This document shows, one piece after another, positions 1 to 15,000 of a stretch of DNA of 64,000 nucleotides. A program made the position numbers and the translations under genes. This DNA comes from an uncultured Eubacteriales bacterium (lineage in GTDB: Bacteria; Bacillota; Clostridia; Christensenellales; Aristaeellaceae), in NCBI GenBank assembly GCA_902801165.1, contig CADCHI010000017.1, positions 1 through 64,000 of the forward strand. The letters run 5' to 3'. How positions within the stretch are numbered: position 1 is the first letter of the stretch; each line of letters begins with the position of its first letter. A model generated the notes under the pieces. That model was not told the origin of the DNA, ran no database searches, and worked only from the letters and a program-made list of their open reading frames with translations.

Positions 1-3000
1 CGGAGTGTAGGTGTACTCCTCGATGAAGAGCGCGCCATCCTTGTCCGTTACCACAATCACAAGCGTCTTCTCAGCGGTGTCGTCCGTGATGCCTTCCTCA
101 TCGGATACCTGCTCCTGAATCTTGTAGGTGTAGGTACCGGCCTTGCTGAAGGTGATCTCCTTGAAGAAGTTCTCTGCAACCGTCGTGCCAGCCGCAACCT
201 CGATACTCATCGTATCGTTTGCGATGTCAGCGCCGTCCTTCACGTCCGTCGTGCCATCCTTCGCAACCGCGGTATCCAGCTTCAGCGTGAAGTTGAAGAT
301 CTTCTTCGCCACCGTCGGGCCGAAGTCAACCTTGATCGTCTTCGTCGCCTTCGGCGTGAACTTGGTCGTATCCGGCTTGTAGTCGTTGGTGAACTTGGCC
401 ATCTGAGTATCGGTGTCGGTGCCGTTGGTGTAGCTGGTGCTCTTCACGCTCAGCTCGCCATCCAGGTCCTCGACCTCCACGGTCAGGGTCCAGGTGTTCT
501 GGTCGTAGGTAACGCCCTCTTCCTTCAATTCGTCAGCGGGGATGTCCTCGGTGATGGCGAACCTGAAGGTGCCAGCCCTGTTGAAGCTGATGGTTCCGAA
601 GTCCGCCGTCTTGGTCGGATCGTCACCCTTTTCCAGCGTCAGGGTGGTCTTGTCGCCGTTCTCCGGGATCACCGCGCCGTCCGGATTGTTCGCATCCGGG
701 ACCATCGTGAAGTTGAAGGTCTTGGTCTCGACCGTCGGGCCGTAGTTCGTGGTCAACTCCTTGTTGACGCTGGGCTTGTACTCGGTCGGGGTCGGGATGT
801 AGGTGTTCATGTGGGTCGCGGTGATGGTGTTGTCCTCCACCACGACGCGCGGGTCGGTGTTCACGTACGTCACGCTGGCAACCGTCAGCTGTCCCTTCAC
901 ATCGCTGATCGTGACAGTAGCGGTCGTCTTGTCCGTCGTGTCGTAGGCGAAGCCAGGTGCCGTTCCATCTTCCTCAGCAATGGTGAAGGTGTAGGTGCCA
1001 GCCTTGGTGAAACGGATCTGGGAGAATTCGCCGATGGCGCTCTCAGTTTCGCCCGGATGCAGCACCACGGTCTTGCTGAGCTCACCGCTCAGGTTCACAC
1101 CATCGGTCGGATTTGCGCTGGCCAGACTCAGCTTGAAGATGAACGATTTCGCGGTCTTGACGATCGGCCGGCTGTCGTCGCTCATCACCTTCTTGACCTT
1201 CGGAGTCCAGGTCGCGGGAGCAGGCTCGTACTTGTTGACGAATTCCGCCTCCTCGGTGTTCGCGGTGGTATCCAGCTGATACTGGATGGTCCTTTCAAGC
1301 TTGTCACCGGTATCCGTCACCGTCACGGTCAGGTTCCACACGTCTCCACTGTAGGTGTAGCCGTTCGTGTCGCCCTTGGTCTCCTTGATGGTGTACTTGT
1401 AGGTGCCAGCCTTGATGTAGGTGAACTCATCGAAGGTCACCACGCCGGGGCCGACGATGGTCTTGGTCCAGGTACCATTCGCCACGATGGGCGTCTTTTC
1501 GGTATCGCTGGTCAGGTAGCTGCCGCCCGCGACCACTTCGGTGGCCGTCAGCACGAACTCAAACGTGTCGTCCTCGTCGTAGGCCGGCGGCGTCTGGCCG
1601 GAGATGGTCTTCTTCGCCTTCGGCGCGTAGGCCGTGGGATCAGGCGTGTAGGTGTTGATGAACTCCGCCTGTTCGGTAGAGGTCTTGTCGCCGCCGATCA
1701 GAGCGTAATTGTGGCTCGTCACGGTCAGCGTGCCTTCGTCGTCCGCGACGACCACGGTCAGCTGCCACTTGTCGAGGCTGTACTTGTAGTGCGTGTTGCT
1801 GCCGGCCTTCTCCTTGATCTCAAAGACGTAGGTGCCAGCCTTGGAGAACTCGATGTTTCCGAAGGCGGTCACACCGCTGTCGATGATATCAACCGTCGTG
1901 TTCGCCGGCAGGGTCGCGCCGCCGTTGGGGCCGCTCACCTGGGTCAGTTCGAAGGTGAAGGTCTCCAGCTTGTTGTTGTTGCGCGGCTCGCCATCCACGG
2001 ACTTGTACGCCTTCGGCGGATACTTGGCCGTGTCAGGCGTGTAGTCGTTGGTGAATACCGCCTCGGCAACCGTCGCTTCCTCGTTGGTCGTGGTGTTGAT
2101 GTACTTCGGCGTACCCGCAACGAGCGTACCGCCGTTATCGGTTACGACGATCTCCACCTTCCACTGGGTCGAATCGTAGGTGACATGAGAGGTGTTGCCC
2201 TTGATCTCCTCGACCAGGAAGTAGTAGGTGCCGGCCTTCGTGAAGCTGATCGCGTCGAACGTCGCGGTCGCGCCATTCGCGCCGCCAGCTTCAACAGCGG
2301 TGCCGCTGATCGTGATCTCAGTAGTATCGGGCAGCTTGTAGCCGTCCTTGTTGGCGATCTCACCGTCGAGAGCGCTGAGCTTGAAGGTGAATACCGTGTT
2401 CGCAGCATCGAACAGCGGCTCACCGGTCAGCTTCTTTCTCACCTGGAGCTGTCTGCTCGCCGGGGAAGGCTCGTACTTGTTGGTGAAGGTCGCGCTCGCA
2501 AGCCACTCCTCGGTGCCCGCCTGCTTGTACTGGGCGGTTGCCTGGAGCTGGCTGCCGTTGTCAACCACGGTCACCACGATATCCCAGCTCTTGGTATCGT
2601 AGGTGTAGCCCTTCACAGTGTCACCGGTGACAACCGTCTCGGTGAGGGTGTAGGTATAGGTGCCGGCCTTCGTGAAGTGGATCGCTCCGGGCGTGCCGGT
2701 CGGCAGCACGAAGTTGAACGTATCCTCATCCACCGCGGTCGCGGTGTTCACGACGATGGTCGCGCCGTCATTGGTCTCGTTAGCGGCGTTGGCCAGCGTC
2801 ACGGTGAAGGTCTTCTTCTGGTTCTCATCGCGATCGTTGCCTTCGATCACCTTGATGGCGTCGGGCGTGTAGTCGGTCGGCGTCACGTGGTACTCGTTGG
2901 TGATGGCGGGAACCTTGAAGATGGCGGTGGTGCCTTCCGCGGTGATGTTCGTGCCATCGACCGTGAACTCGCTGATCGTTAGCTGGCTGTTCACGTCCGT

Positions 3001-6000
3001 GACCACGACCTTGATGTTCTTGGGCGTGGTGTCGTAGGTGTAGCCAGCCTTGCCGCCGTCAGTCTCCACGAGGGTGAACTCGTAGGTGCCAACCTTGGTG
3101 AACTTGATGAACTCGAAGTCGCCAGTAGCGTTGCCGGCCACGGTGATCGTCTTGAACGCGCTCGGCGCAAGGCTGCAGCCCTCCGTCGGGTTCGTGCTCT
3201 TGGCGGTCAGAGTGAACTCGAAGTTCTCCTCAGCGCCCGGACGCGGATCGCCGGTCACGGTCTTCTGCACGCGCACGGTCATGCCGGTTTCGGTCTGCGT
3301 GTAGGGGTTCACCACTTCGACCTGGCCGACCGTGTCGTCCGTCGTCGGATCGACGATCTCAGTCGCGCCAACAATCTTGGTAATCGTCAGCTGGCTGTTG
3401 ACATCCTCGACGTGAATCTCGATGGCCTTCGCAGCAGTGTCGTAGGTCCAGCCGGGCTTGCGGCCGTCGGTCTCCTGCAGCTCGAAGTAGTACTTGCCCG
3501 CCGCAGTGAAGTTGATGGCGGGGAAGCGCTTGACCTCATTGCCCTTCACGGTCACGGTGGCAGGTCCAGTCATGCTGCAGCCGCTGCCGTTGCCGGAATT
3601 CGGCGTCAGGGTGAAGGTGAACTCGGTATCGTCATTCGCCGGAACCGGGCCGGTGACCGTCTTCTTCACCTCGAGGATGAAGGAAGTCGGCTTGGTGTCG
3701 TAGGTGTTGTTGAACTCGGCGTCCACAAACGGAGCATTGTTTCTCGTAGCCACAACGCTCAGCTTGTCAGAGCCCTTCACGGCGCTCACGGTCACCTTAA
3801 TGATGTACTCGGTCGTATCGTAGGTGATGCCGTCCAGCGAGCCGCTGGCCTCAGTGATGCGATAGTAGTGATCGCCCACCTGAGCCTCGGTGTAGTTGTA
3901 GGTCTTGTCGAAGTTGACATTGCCGTTCACGTCGTTGGTCGCGGTGACCCTCGTACCGGTGGTCGCCGTGAACTTGCCCTCGGCGTCAACGGTGCCCTGC
4001 TCCAGGACGAAGGTGAACTCGCCGGCCTTCAGCGCGCGGCCAGTCAGCACCTTGCTGGCGGTCGGCGTCCAGTCGCCCTTCGCGTGATACTCGTTCGTGA
4101 ACGTGTACTTCGCGTCGGCGGTGGGCGGAGTCACGACCAGCTTGCCATCGGGCGTGGCGCCCTCGCTGACGGTCACGGTCACTGTCTGCGCCGCGGCGAT
4201 GATCAGGCCATCGTCCGGGTTGCCGTCTCCGTCGGCGTCCGCAGCCTGCTCGTTCTTCTCACGGATGGTGTAGGTATGCGTGCCCACGTCCTCCAGCGTG
4301 TACTGGATCGGATCGCCGGTCAGCGCCACCGTGCCATCCGCCGCGTTCTTGCCTCTGAACAGGACATTGTTCTCAGCGTCCACGACCTCGAACTCGAACT
4401 CCTCAGCCTCCAGCGTGCGGCCGGTGAGCACCTTGGTGATCGTCGGCTTCCACGTGCCAGTGGCGTCGTACTCGTTCTCGAACAGGGCGTGAGTCTCGGC
4501 GTCGTTCGGTACGCTGTATTCGACATCGGCCACCAGCTTCTTGGCCGTGGCATCCCAGGTCACCACGACAGTCGCCGTGATGGTGAGATTCGCATCTTCC
4601 TCAAGGTTCGTACCATAGGTGACCGCGTCGCCGGTGCCGGTGGTGCCGGTCTGCTCGGTGATGGTGAAGATGTAGGTTCCAACACCGTTGAGCGTGACCG
4701 CGTCATAGCTGGCCTGCCTGGTGGCAGTGCCGTTGGTGGTGGTGACGTTGCTGATCGTCACCGTCTGGATCGGATCCTTCTCAAGCAGTTCGGCGTTGAG
4801 CGTCTTCAGCGTGTCGGAGAGACCCTCGTCAGTCAGCTTGAGGTCGAACTTGAATTTGAACGCCTTCTTGGAGAGGCTGTTGAACAGCTTCTCGACGTTC
4901 AGCACCACATCCACCTTGCGCGGATCAGCCACGGTGACCTTGTCGGTCTTGGTGACCTTGTCCTTGCCAGGCAGCTTCAGCACGAACACGCCGTCTTCGT
5001 CCGTATTTTCGATAGCGGTATAGACGGAAGCGTCCGCGGTGGCCGTCGCGCCTTTGATGGAGTAGCCAGGCGCAGCCTTGCTCTCCTTGATGACGTATTC
5101 CTTCCACCAGTTCAGACCGGTCACGAGCAGCTTGCCCTGCGCGTTGGTCTTCAGCGTGGTGGTGGAGCCGGTGCCGTCCTCCACGTAAGCGTAGCTGACG
5201 ACATTGTCGTTTTCATCCTTGACCTCGTTGAAGGTCAGCTTGTCGCCGGTGGCGCCGGTAGCGGTATCCTCGTCGAACGGGCCATAGATCTCGAACTCAG
5301 CGTCCTCGATCTTGATGGCAGGATCGTCCTGAGCAATCTTGGTCAGCTCAAGTTCGCGGACCATCTTGAAGCCGATATCCTTGGATTCGTCGTTACGCTC
5401 GCTGTAGCGCAGATAGAATCTCTTGGTAACAAAATGCAGGCCAGAGTCGTCGTTTGCGGAGAAGTTGTTATCCAGCGCATGCGCGTCGGGCATATGGTCC
5501 GGATCGTCGGAAATGTAGCTTTCCGCACCGGTATCGGTCAGCTTGAAGATATCCTTCAGATAGCTGTAGTTACCGTCGATCATCGCGTTTACGACGAAGT
5601 TGTCGGCCTTGGACGGCTTCAGGGAGTTTACATTCAACTCGCTGTTGATGTACTCCACCTGAGGCGCACCCAAGAACTGCGCCGGAGCGAGCTCCTCAAA
5701 CATGAAGTGCCTGATGGTTTCACCAAGTTCATTGTTCTCGCCGGTCACGTCGTTGGTGTTCGTGGTCGGCCGGTCCTCACCGTGGTAGTTGGTAAGCGTG
5801 AACTTGATCGCATTCACCAGATTCTGCACGACCTTGTATTCGCTGTAATCGCGACGGGCTTCGGTCGTGTTCTTCGGCTTCTGGGTAGCATCCCAGTCTT
5901 CGTCGATCCAGACGTCGCCTTCCACCTCAACCAGGCCGTCCAGCAGGGTGACGAACACCTTGTTGGAAGTCAGGATCTTCGGCGCACCGACGGAGAAGAA

Positions 6001-9000
6001 CTTGTAGTTGTTGCAGGCGTTCTGCAGCTGAACCTGTTCAAACTCTTGATTGGTCAGGCTGTCCACCAGCGTGCGATATATGATCACCATGCTGGAATCC
6101 TTCAGAAGGACGATGTCGGAATCGAACACGATCAGGAACGCGGTGACGGAGCTCATATCGGTCACATCGTCCGCCTTTTGCCAGCCGCTCAGCAGCGTGC
6201 TGCCGCTCCTCGGCCAAGCGGGATTCGTGCTATCCTCGCTCCAGTCGTTGGAAGCTCTCATCGCAGATTCGACCGCACTGGTCGCGCCAGCGATATCGCC
6301 GGTGTAGTAGTAGACGAAGTAGTCGCTCGCGCTAATCGCTTGGCCGTTGACCTCGACCGCCGTGATGGAATCCATGCTCATGTTCCACACGGTATCGCGT
6401 CCGTCGCCGACCTTCGGGATCACATCGCCGACAACCATCCAGCTGCGCTCTTCCTCGTTGCCATTGATGATGGAGAGCTGCCAGTCCGCATAGCCCGGAT
6501 TGTGCGGGTTGACCTCAGTGTTGAGAGAATCGGTGCGGCTGCAGTAGCCGATCTGTTCGGCGGATTCGATGTAGCCATCGTCCAGATCGCCCATAACGCC
6601 CTTCTTAAGGGTGATGGTCTCGGAGGTGTTAACGGTGATCTCGCTCTTGCTCTTGACCCAGATATAGGTCGCGGCATCAGCGTCCGCATATGCGCCGAGC
6701 TCTTCATGCAGGCCCTGGGATTCCCTCACGCCTGCGAGCGCGCTCAGAGCACTGGCCTCGCCGGGCAGGGTTCCGGGGAAGTTACCGATGTCGTTGTAGA
6801 AGGAATAGCCGTTCTCGTTCGACGTGGTGTGATAGGTGTGCTTGGAGGAGGAGAGGAACACGTCGTTCTCCAGCCTGCTTCCGTACAGCACAGCCGTTTC
6901 AGTGACCGTAGCGTCGAACTTGATGGTGAATTTCGACTTGGGCTGCAGCGTGCCGGACAGGTTGAATACAACCGCCGTCTCACTGTCGCCGTATTCCACG
7001 GAGCCGCTTTCAGTCACGATCTGCTGCGTGGCTTTTCCGGTGAACTGCTCCGGCTCACCACCCTTGAGGGTGAACGTCTCGTTCGCGGTGCCCGAGCTGA
7101 CCTCCACATTGCCCGCGAAGATCACGCCGGTAGGCAGGATATCCAGCACCACGGGATCGATGAAGTCAGCTTCCGCGGAAGCGGGCGTGCCGATATTCGT
7201 AACCTCGATGGTATAGCGGATGTTACCGCCGGTCTGGATGCCGTCTCCTGGATAGGACAACTTCACGACCTTCACGCGCGGCAGCTTCGTGGTGTTGACG
7301 CTGACGACCGCGTCGTCGGTGGCCGTCTTGTCGGCCGGCTTGCCGCGCACGCCAGAGCTGCTCCAGGTGGGATAGCTCAGGATCGCCTTGGAGGTGTTGG
7401 TGAAATCGGTGATCTCAGTCACCGCGTTGCCGACCTCGCCGTCGGGCAGCTTGTTGACCGTCACATAGACGGTGCTCATGCCGACATTGAAGTCAGAACC
7501 CAGCTTGTAGACGCCTTCAGTGGCGGTATCCACCGGCTTGGAGTAGTATTCGATCTCGAAGCTGACGACCGTGTTGCTGGCCGGCTCGACATCCTTCGCC
7601 GCGCTGATGTCGTCGATGATCTGCTCTTCCGTCGTGCCGTCGGCATTCGAGAAGGTGATCTTCGCGGAAATCGCCGCGTTGGCGATGGTGCCGTAAAGCG
7701 CCTCGTCGAAGTTCTCGGTGTTGTGAGAGGCCTTGCCCACGTTGACCTTGGTGATCTTGTAGCTGGGCTGCGGGCCGGTGGTGGATTCAGGCGCGAAGCT
7801 GATGCCCATATCCTTCAGCACGAAGGAAGTCAGCGGTTGGTTTGCGCCCTCAACTCTGGGCTCCAGCGTGTAGACCACCTTGCGCTCGCCGCTCAGCAGC
7901 GTCTCGACCTTGCCGCCCACCACCGCGTTATCGGTATCGGCCGCCGTGACGGTGGTGATGCCGGCAGTGGTGTTATTGACGACGTTCTTCGTCAGCGAAA
8001 CCTTCGCCTCACCGTACACGTTCTCCAGCGTGTACACCGGCGCGTTATCCGCCTTCGGATCGGCCACGGCTTCGGTCTTCACATACCAGACGACGCGATC
8101 GTCATCCTTGTTCAGGGTGTTGTACGTCTTGCCCGAAGAGCTGGAACCGACGTTGGTCTCAACGATCAGATACGTCTTGGAGGGATCCCAGTTCTTATCG
8201 AGGTTGACCAGATCTTTCCACTCGTGGGTGGTCGTCGTGCCTTCCACCCTGCTCGTGGTGCCGGAATACACCGGGGTCTGATCGCCGTCCAGCAGTTCCT
8301 TCACGGTCTTGTCGTTGGCGACGAAGTCAGCCGCGACCTCATAGATCTCGAAGCTGGCATTCGGAATCACATTTGCCGGGTATCCGCCCACGTCCTTCTT
8401 GACGATCTTGGGCGCGATCAGCGGCTTGTTGTAGGCGAACAAATCGATGGCCGCCGTCACGTTCTCGAATACGAAAGCGTCGATCGTCTCGCCGCCGACC
8501 GTAATCTCAGTCGGGGTGAGCTTGTTGCCGGCCTTGTCGTATACGCCGTCCAGGCCGGTGTACTTCGTGGCGTCGAAGTAGGACTCCGCCACCGCGTAAG
8601 TCTGACCCGGCGTGGTCAGGTAGATAGCCTTGCCGTCGCCGTCCGTCGCGACTTCCTTCATTTCCTCCCAGCCCTCGGTGGTCTGATGATAGAACTTGAA
8701 CTTCGCGTCGTTCGTGCCGGCAGGATAGAGGTTCGCCGAAGCGCTGTGCATGTTGTTGTACTTCTGCACAGTGATCTTGTAGCCTTCGGTGTTGGTGATG
8801 TACTTATCCGGGTCTTCCAGCTTGCCGGAGTAATCCTCCACGTTGTTCTCCGCCGACAGAGTGACGGAGATGAACTTGGATTCGTCCGTCAGATACGGAT
8901 CGGGCGCGGAGGTCTCGTAGATGCGATACTCGGTCTCCTCAGCCTTCTCCAGCGGGAAGTACGCGTAGTACGTACCGGTTTCCTTGGTTTCGCCGTCCTG

Positions 9001-12000
9001 CGTGATAGTGACCGGAGAGACGTCCGCGATCTTGACCCAGGCGCCGTTGCGGTTCGCACAAACCTTGAACTTAGCGCCGGGGATCAGTTCCAGAGTCGTC
9101 TCATCCCTCTTGTCGAACTTGACATAGCCCCACAGATAGTCGTTGGTGACATCGATGGTGAAGCCCTCAAATCCGCCGATCGGGAACGGATAGAAGCCAT
9201 TGCTCGCGGCGACTTCCGTGCCGTCCTTCATCACCATGTTGATGGCGAAGCCGGAGGTCGGGTTGTTCATGACCTCTTTCAGATAGTAGGTCTTGCCCGG
9301 GCTGAACAGCGCAGCGCGGTTGGAAGACGCGCTCTCCTTGAAGGTAACGCCGTCCTCGCCCTGATTCGTGCTGTTGGTCAGCGTCAGCGTGCCGACCAGC
9401 GTGGTCTTGTTCTCGTCGTAGAGATTCAGCGTGACGGACCAGGCCTTGCTGATGCCGGTGACAGACGCAAGCTCGTTGTAGTTGACGGTCTTCTTCGCCT
9501 TCAGCTCGACCCTCTTGGCGTTCTTCAGCACGAAGCTGATCGTTCCGGTCGTGCCCTCGTAGTAGGTGTCGACGTCGCCGAGCCACGTGGCCGCCTTGGT
9601 GGGCAGGCCGGTGACGGTGATTTTCATGTCACCCTTGACCACGACGAAGAAGATGATCTCATTGCCGTCAGTAGTCGTCAGCCGGTCGTAGCCGGTCGGC
9701 GCGGAGGACTCGATGAAGGCGTAGACGCCCGGATTCAGGTTCGTGAGCGTCGCGATGGTGCCGTCCGCACGGGTGGTAGCATCAGATCTTCTGGTCCAGC
9801 CGTTGGCGGTGTTGTTCAGATATGCGCGGGTGGTCGGAACTTTGCCCGTGAAATCCATCGTGCCGCTGGTGGCATCGAACGGCTTATACCAACTCATGAA
9901 GTTGGCGCCCTGCAGACCCGTATCAGCCTGATCCGCGTCCACCTTCTTGAGGCCGATGGAGCCGGTCTGCGGGTTCTTGATCGTCAGGCTCAGCAGAGGC
10001 GCGCTGTTGCTCTGCGGATTGATGGTCTTGACGATGTAATCCGCTTCGCTGTCGGCGTCGCCGCTCACCTGATAGGTGTAGCCGATGTCGAGGCCGGTGC
10101 TGCCCGTGAGCGCCGCCAGATCCGGATACTGCTCGGCAATGTACTTGGTGAAGTAATTGCTCGCGTAGCCGGTCTTGTCGGTCTCGGTCAGCACATACTT
10201 GGCGGTCGGGATATCCATGATCGTCACGGTGCCGTCCGCGCCGGTCGTGCCTTCCTTGTTCCCGATGCCGGTGGTCTTGCTGGTCAGCGTGAACTTGACG
10301 CCCTCCAGCGCGTTGTCGGACATGTCTTCCTTCTTCAGCTGGAAGGAGACCATCTTCGGGTTGTACATCGTGATGGTGGCCGCGGCCTTCGTCACGGTGA
10401 ACACGCGCGCCTTGCTCGCGGAGGAGTAGGCCATCTCGTAGGTCGTGGCATACCGGTCGGGCATGCTCTTCTCATAGACGCGATAGACGCCCTCCGGCAG
10501 GCCCAGCGGGAAGATGTAGCTGCCCTCGGAGTTGGTAGAGAAGGTCCTCGTGCCCCAATCGTCCTTCAGATAATCCCAAGCCTCGAACACGCCCTCGGTG
10601 TTCTTGCGCTCGATCACCATCTCGACGCCTTCCAGCGGCTCGCGCTCGATCTCTTCCTTGGTCTTTTCATCCAGCTGGGTGCTGGTCAGGCCCTGCGTAG
10701 CGGCGTTCGGCTTGTAGCCGAACTTCTCCACGCGAACGATGGTGTTCGTGATCGGATAGTCCACGATGCGCAGCGGGGTCTGGCCGTCGCCGGCAGTCCC
10801 GAAGGAGCCCTCGCCCGCGTTGGTGAGATACCAGGACGTGCCGGACTGGTTCTCCGCCAGCTTTTCGGTGGTGTTCTTGCCGCTGGTCCTGACGTAGTAC
10901 GCGTCGTTGTACACCCAGCACTCGCCGGTAGTATTCTCCGGCCTCGTATCGAGGAAGCACAGCCACATGTCGTAGCCTTCGGAGATGTAGCTGTAGCCCG
11001 CGGGAGCTTCGGTCTCCACCAGCTTCGTCCTGATGCGATAGCCCGGATACTCCGTGCCGTTATAGGTCGCCGTGAATTCCTCGACATCCACGGTGCCATA
11101 GCTCTTGTCGGACTCATAGTCCACAAGCTGATAGCTCTTGGTGCCGTCGCCGTTCGTGGTGATCTTCAGCTGGAAGGTACCGCTCTGCGCGGAATACTGC
11201 GTGCCGCCGTTCTGCGCCGCGAGGCCGCTGATGAGCGTCGCGATCACGGTGCCGTCAGTCAGGCGCAGCTCGAACTTGGCGTTGGGCAGCGGCTGGTAAT
11301 CCTTCTTGGGCAGGCCGTTCGTCATATCGAAGCTGTCCTGCCACTTGGAAATGCGCACGCTGGCCAAATAATACTTGGTTTCGCCGGGACCAACGGGATG
11401 CGCGTTCAGGACGTCGTCATGGTTGACGGTGTCCATCTGATAGATGTTGCTGCGCACATACTCGCTTCCGGTCACACTGGCGGTATATTGCGTGCCATAC
11501 GCATGCCAGAAGATGTACTTGAACTTCGGGTTGATTTCCACGCCATTCAGACCGGGATAGTGCTCCACCAGCATGTACACATAGTTCTTCGTGATGTTGG
11601 ATTCGACCTTGGTGATGAATTCACCGTTCTGCACCTCATCCGAAGTGTTGTAGAGTGTACCGGTGGTGTACTCGCCGATCTTCTCCCAAGGCGCGGGAGA
11701 GGTGGGATTGAAGTTCACGCTGGTCTGGCCTTCCGGCATCTCATAGCGATAGAGCCAGAAGACGGAGTTGTTCAGCGGTTTGTCAGCGTCGAAATCCACC
11801 GCGTCGCCGTAGATCGGCGCCTCGCCCTTGGACCTGTCAAACGTATCCGCATCCAGCCACTTCTTGATGTGGAACTGCACCCAGTGGTTGGCGTTGTACA
11901 GAGGCCGGTCGGAATCGCCGTCACCAAAGATCTTGTCCGCGGTGTCGCTCATCGTCTCGGAGGTCAGGCTGAGATGGTTGTAGTTATTGATCGCGGAATT

Positions 12001-15000
12001 CGGGATCGTGGTCGTATTCACGCCGTCCGCCGGATAGCCGTCATCCTTGACGGTGCCGTTGATCCGCGGGAAGTAGGCGGAATTGCCGGAGGCCAGCTCG
12101 ACCATCACGTAATTCGTGTCGCGGCGCAGGCCGTCGAAGTGGACACGGCCGTTTTCGTCGGTCGTCTGCGGGTTGGAGGAGCCCTTCAGCTCGCTCGCGT
12201 CCACCAGAACCCAGTTGTCGCCCACCTGCTTGAACAGACCGATGGTCGCGCCCTGCATTCTGTAGACCAGCTGCGTGAAGGCATACTCCCAGCTGTCGAC
12301 GTAGACCTTGGTGCCGTTCCACTGGACGCGGGAGGCATTGTTGATCACGAGGTCGTTTCCGGAGGTATCCTTGCTGGTGACGACGACCTTGGTCGCGTCG
12401 ATGGACAGCTCGGCGGTCTGGTCGTCGGAAGCCTTGTAGTAGACCTCCGCCTGGCTTTCCGTCAGAGCCTCGGTGATCGTGTACTGGATCTTGTTGCCGT
12501 TCGCGTCATAGACGGGCAGGTTGTCAAAGGTGACGTTACCGTTGGGATCGGTCGCCTTCGTCGCGACTACCTCGCCGGCCGCGTTCTTCACCTGCACGTT
12601 GAAGCCGGCGATCGTGGCGGCGGTGCCGTCGATCGTCTTCTTCACGGCCAGAGATCCCACGTTGGGGATATTCTTGAAGGTGAAGGTCATGATGTTGTCG
12701 GAAGTGCCGTTCTTCTTCATGTCCTCGACGGTGCCCTTGATGAAGGTCAGGGTCTGGCCGTCAGAGGTCGTGCCGGAGACATAGTCAGAGCTGAGGCTCT
12801 GATAGAACGCCAGGTTCGTGTTGGGATCAAGATAGCCTTCGGGCACCGTCGTCTCGGCGAAATAGTATTCGCCCTTGGGCAGCCTGGTGGTGCTGTTGGC
12901 ATTCGTCGTCGTGATGACGATCGGGTTGCCCTGATCATCCTTCACGGGCTTGTAGACATTGCCGTCCTTGGTATACACGGTGAACTGCGCGCCGGAAACG
13001 CTGGTGCCGGTGTTCGCGCTGCTCACCTTGTTGATCCGGATCAGCGGATCGGGCGCGTTGTAGATCGTGCGGGTCTGGCTCTTGGTATTGCCACGGTTCG
13101 CATAGGTCTGAGACACGCTCGTCAGGTCGATCTTGCCGCTGTTGCTCACGGAATGGTAATTCAGACCCGTGTTATTGACGGTCTCGGCGAAGGTATAGCT
13201 CTTGCCGGGCTCCAGATAGACGGTCACATTGAAGCTGCTGCCCGTCTTCACCGGAACGTCCTTCAGCTCCGCGCCGCTGATCGCGTCGTGGGCAATGGTG
13301 CCGTCCGCATTGTAGATGGTCACGCCCGCGCCATCAATAGGATCATTCGTGTAGTAGTTCCTCTTCCAGATCTGCACCGGAATGGCCTGCTGCACGTTAT
13401 AGAGCGTCTTATCAGACAACGCCGGCAGGTCGGAGCCGTCGGCCGCAGGCGCGGTGCTGGTGCCGGCATTGCCGGAAGCGGAGCCGGTGAGCTCCACATA
13501 ATACTCGTCGCCGATCTTTACGGTATTTCCGGTCTGGGTGCGATCGAGCAGATAGGTGTCGACCGCTTCTTCCTTGACCACATAGTGGATGCGCACCATG
13601 TTGCCGTTGCCGTCCGGGCCGTAATACGGCAGGTTCGTCCAGCGGGCATACTGCGAAACATTGTTGACTCGACCGATCGTCTGGCTGTCGGTGCCGGTGA
13701 CCTGCGCAAGATCGCTGTAGTCAGACTTGGTGTAGCTGTAGAGCTTCACAGTCGTCGTCTTGTTCTGGTCGACGGAGTTGGTCTGGCCATTGGTCTTGAC
13801 CGGATAGAAGTTCTTGGTCACGTTGGTACGAACCATCTTCCGGTTCCGCATGTCGACGTTGACGATATTCTGGGCAGCCTTGCCGTCCACCACCAGCGTC
13901 ACGACCTGAGAGGTCGCGGTGTCGGTGGCGCCGGTGTCGGCATCGTAGAAGCCCGCCGGAATCGTCTCCACGAAGCGATAGCTGTAAGCGGTGCCGTCAG
14001 CGGCGAACGCGTCCACGTTCGCGTTGATGCTGCCGTTGTCGCCCACCTTATTGGTGCTGATGGTGACGTTCGTCCAGCTGCTCTCCACATTCGGCGTCGT
14101 CGTGCGCTGCAGCACGAAGGTGCCCGGATAGTTGCTGTTGGCCTTGTTGGTGATCGTTGCTTCGGTCACGCCCAGGTACTTGGTCAGCTGAATCTGAGCC
14201 GTAGACTTCTTGTTGACGATGTCCAGCTTGACATCCTGATTGTCGTCGCCGATGGTAACGGTCCACTCGGTGGTCGTGCCAAGAGCGTATCCGTCGGGAG
14301 CGCTCTTCTCCTTCAGTGTATAGGAGCCATAGCGCAGGTTGTCGAACAAGGCGACACCGGCAACGCTGGTAGGCTTCTCAGTGATGTCATCGCCGTCTTC
14401 GGTCTTGCCGATGACGACCGGTTGGTTGTTGGAATCATACAGCTCGAAGATGGCGCCACCCAGGTTGGATCCCCAGTCATCCTTCTTCTGAACGGTGATC
14501 TGACCGAGGGTCTCCCGGTTGGTGAATTTCGCGATCCAGTCGTCGCCTTCCGCAGGCGTCTTGACTGTGTCGCTCGATTCGAACAGCGTCATGAAGCCCT
14601 GCTGATCGGTCGACAGAGCCTCAGTCACCGTATAGGCGGTGCCGGCCACCAGATAGTAGCCGCTGTTCTTATTGGCGTCCTCGGTCGCGAATATGTCATG
14701 CAGCGTCGCGGAAGTGACGTTTTCCATGCCCTCATACGCGGTGTACTCATCGTTTTCATACTTGTACACGGTAAAGGGAGTCGCAGCGGTCAGCGTGTAG
14801 GCGATATCGCCGTACTTGCCGCTGTAATCGCCGACAGCACCGAGATAGTTCTTCAGCTGCTTGTTGATCGTCAGCTTGGCGGGCTCGGTCACGGGCAGCG
14901 CAACAGAGCCTTCCGCAGAGACAGGCTCGTCGGAGGTGACCGCGTTCAGATTCACGAGCTTATACTCGCTCAGAAGCGCTTCATTGTCAGAATCCAGCGT

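Noticed and set aside
811-2982. Long plus-strand open frames across 1-18207, one of 4931 codons
   Set aside because: They are opposite and codon-aligned to the adhesin gene, have no domains or signal sequences, and arise from codon bias of the real minus-strand gene.
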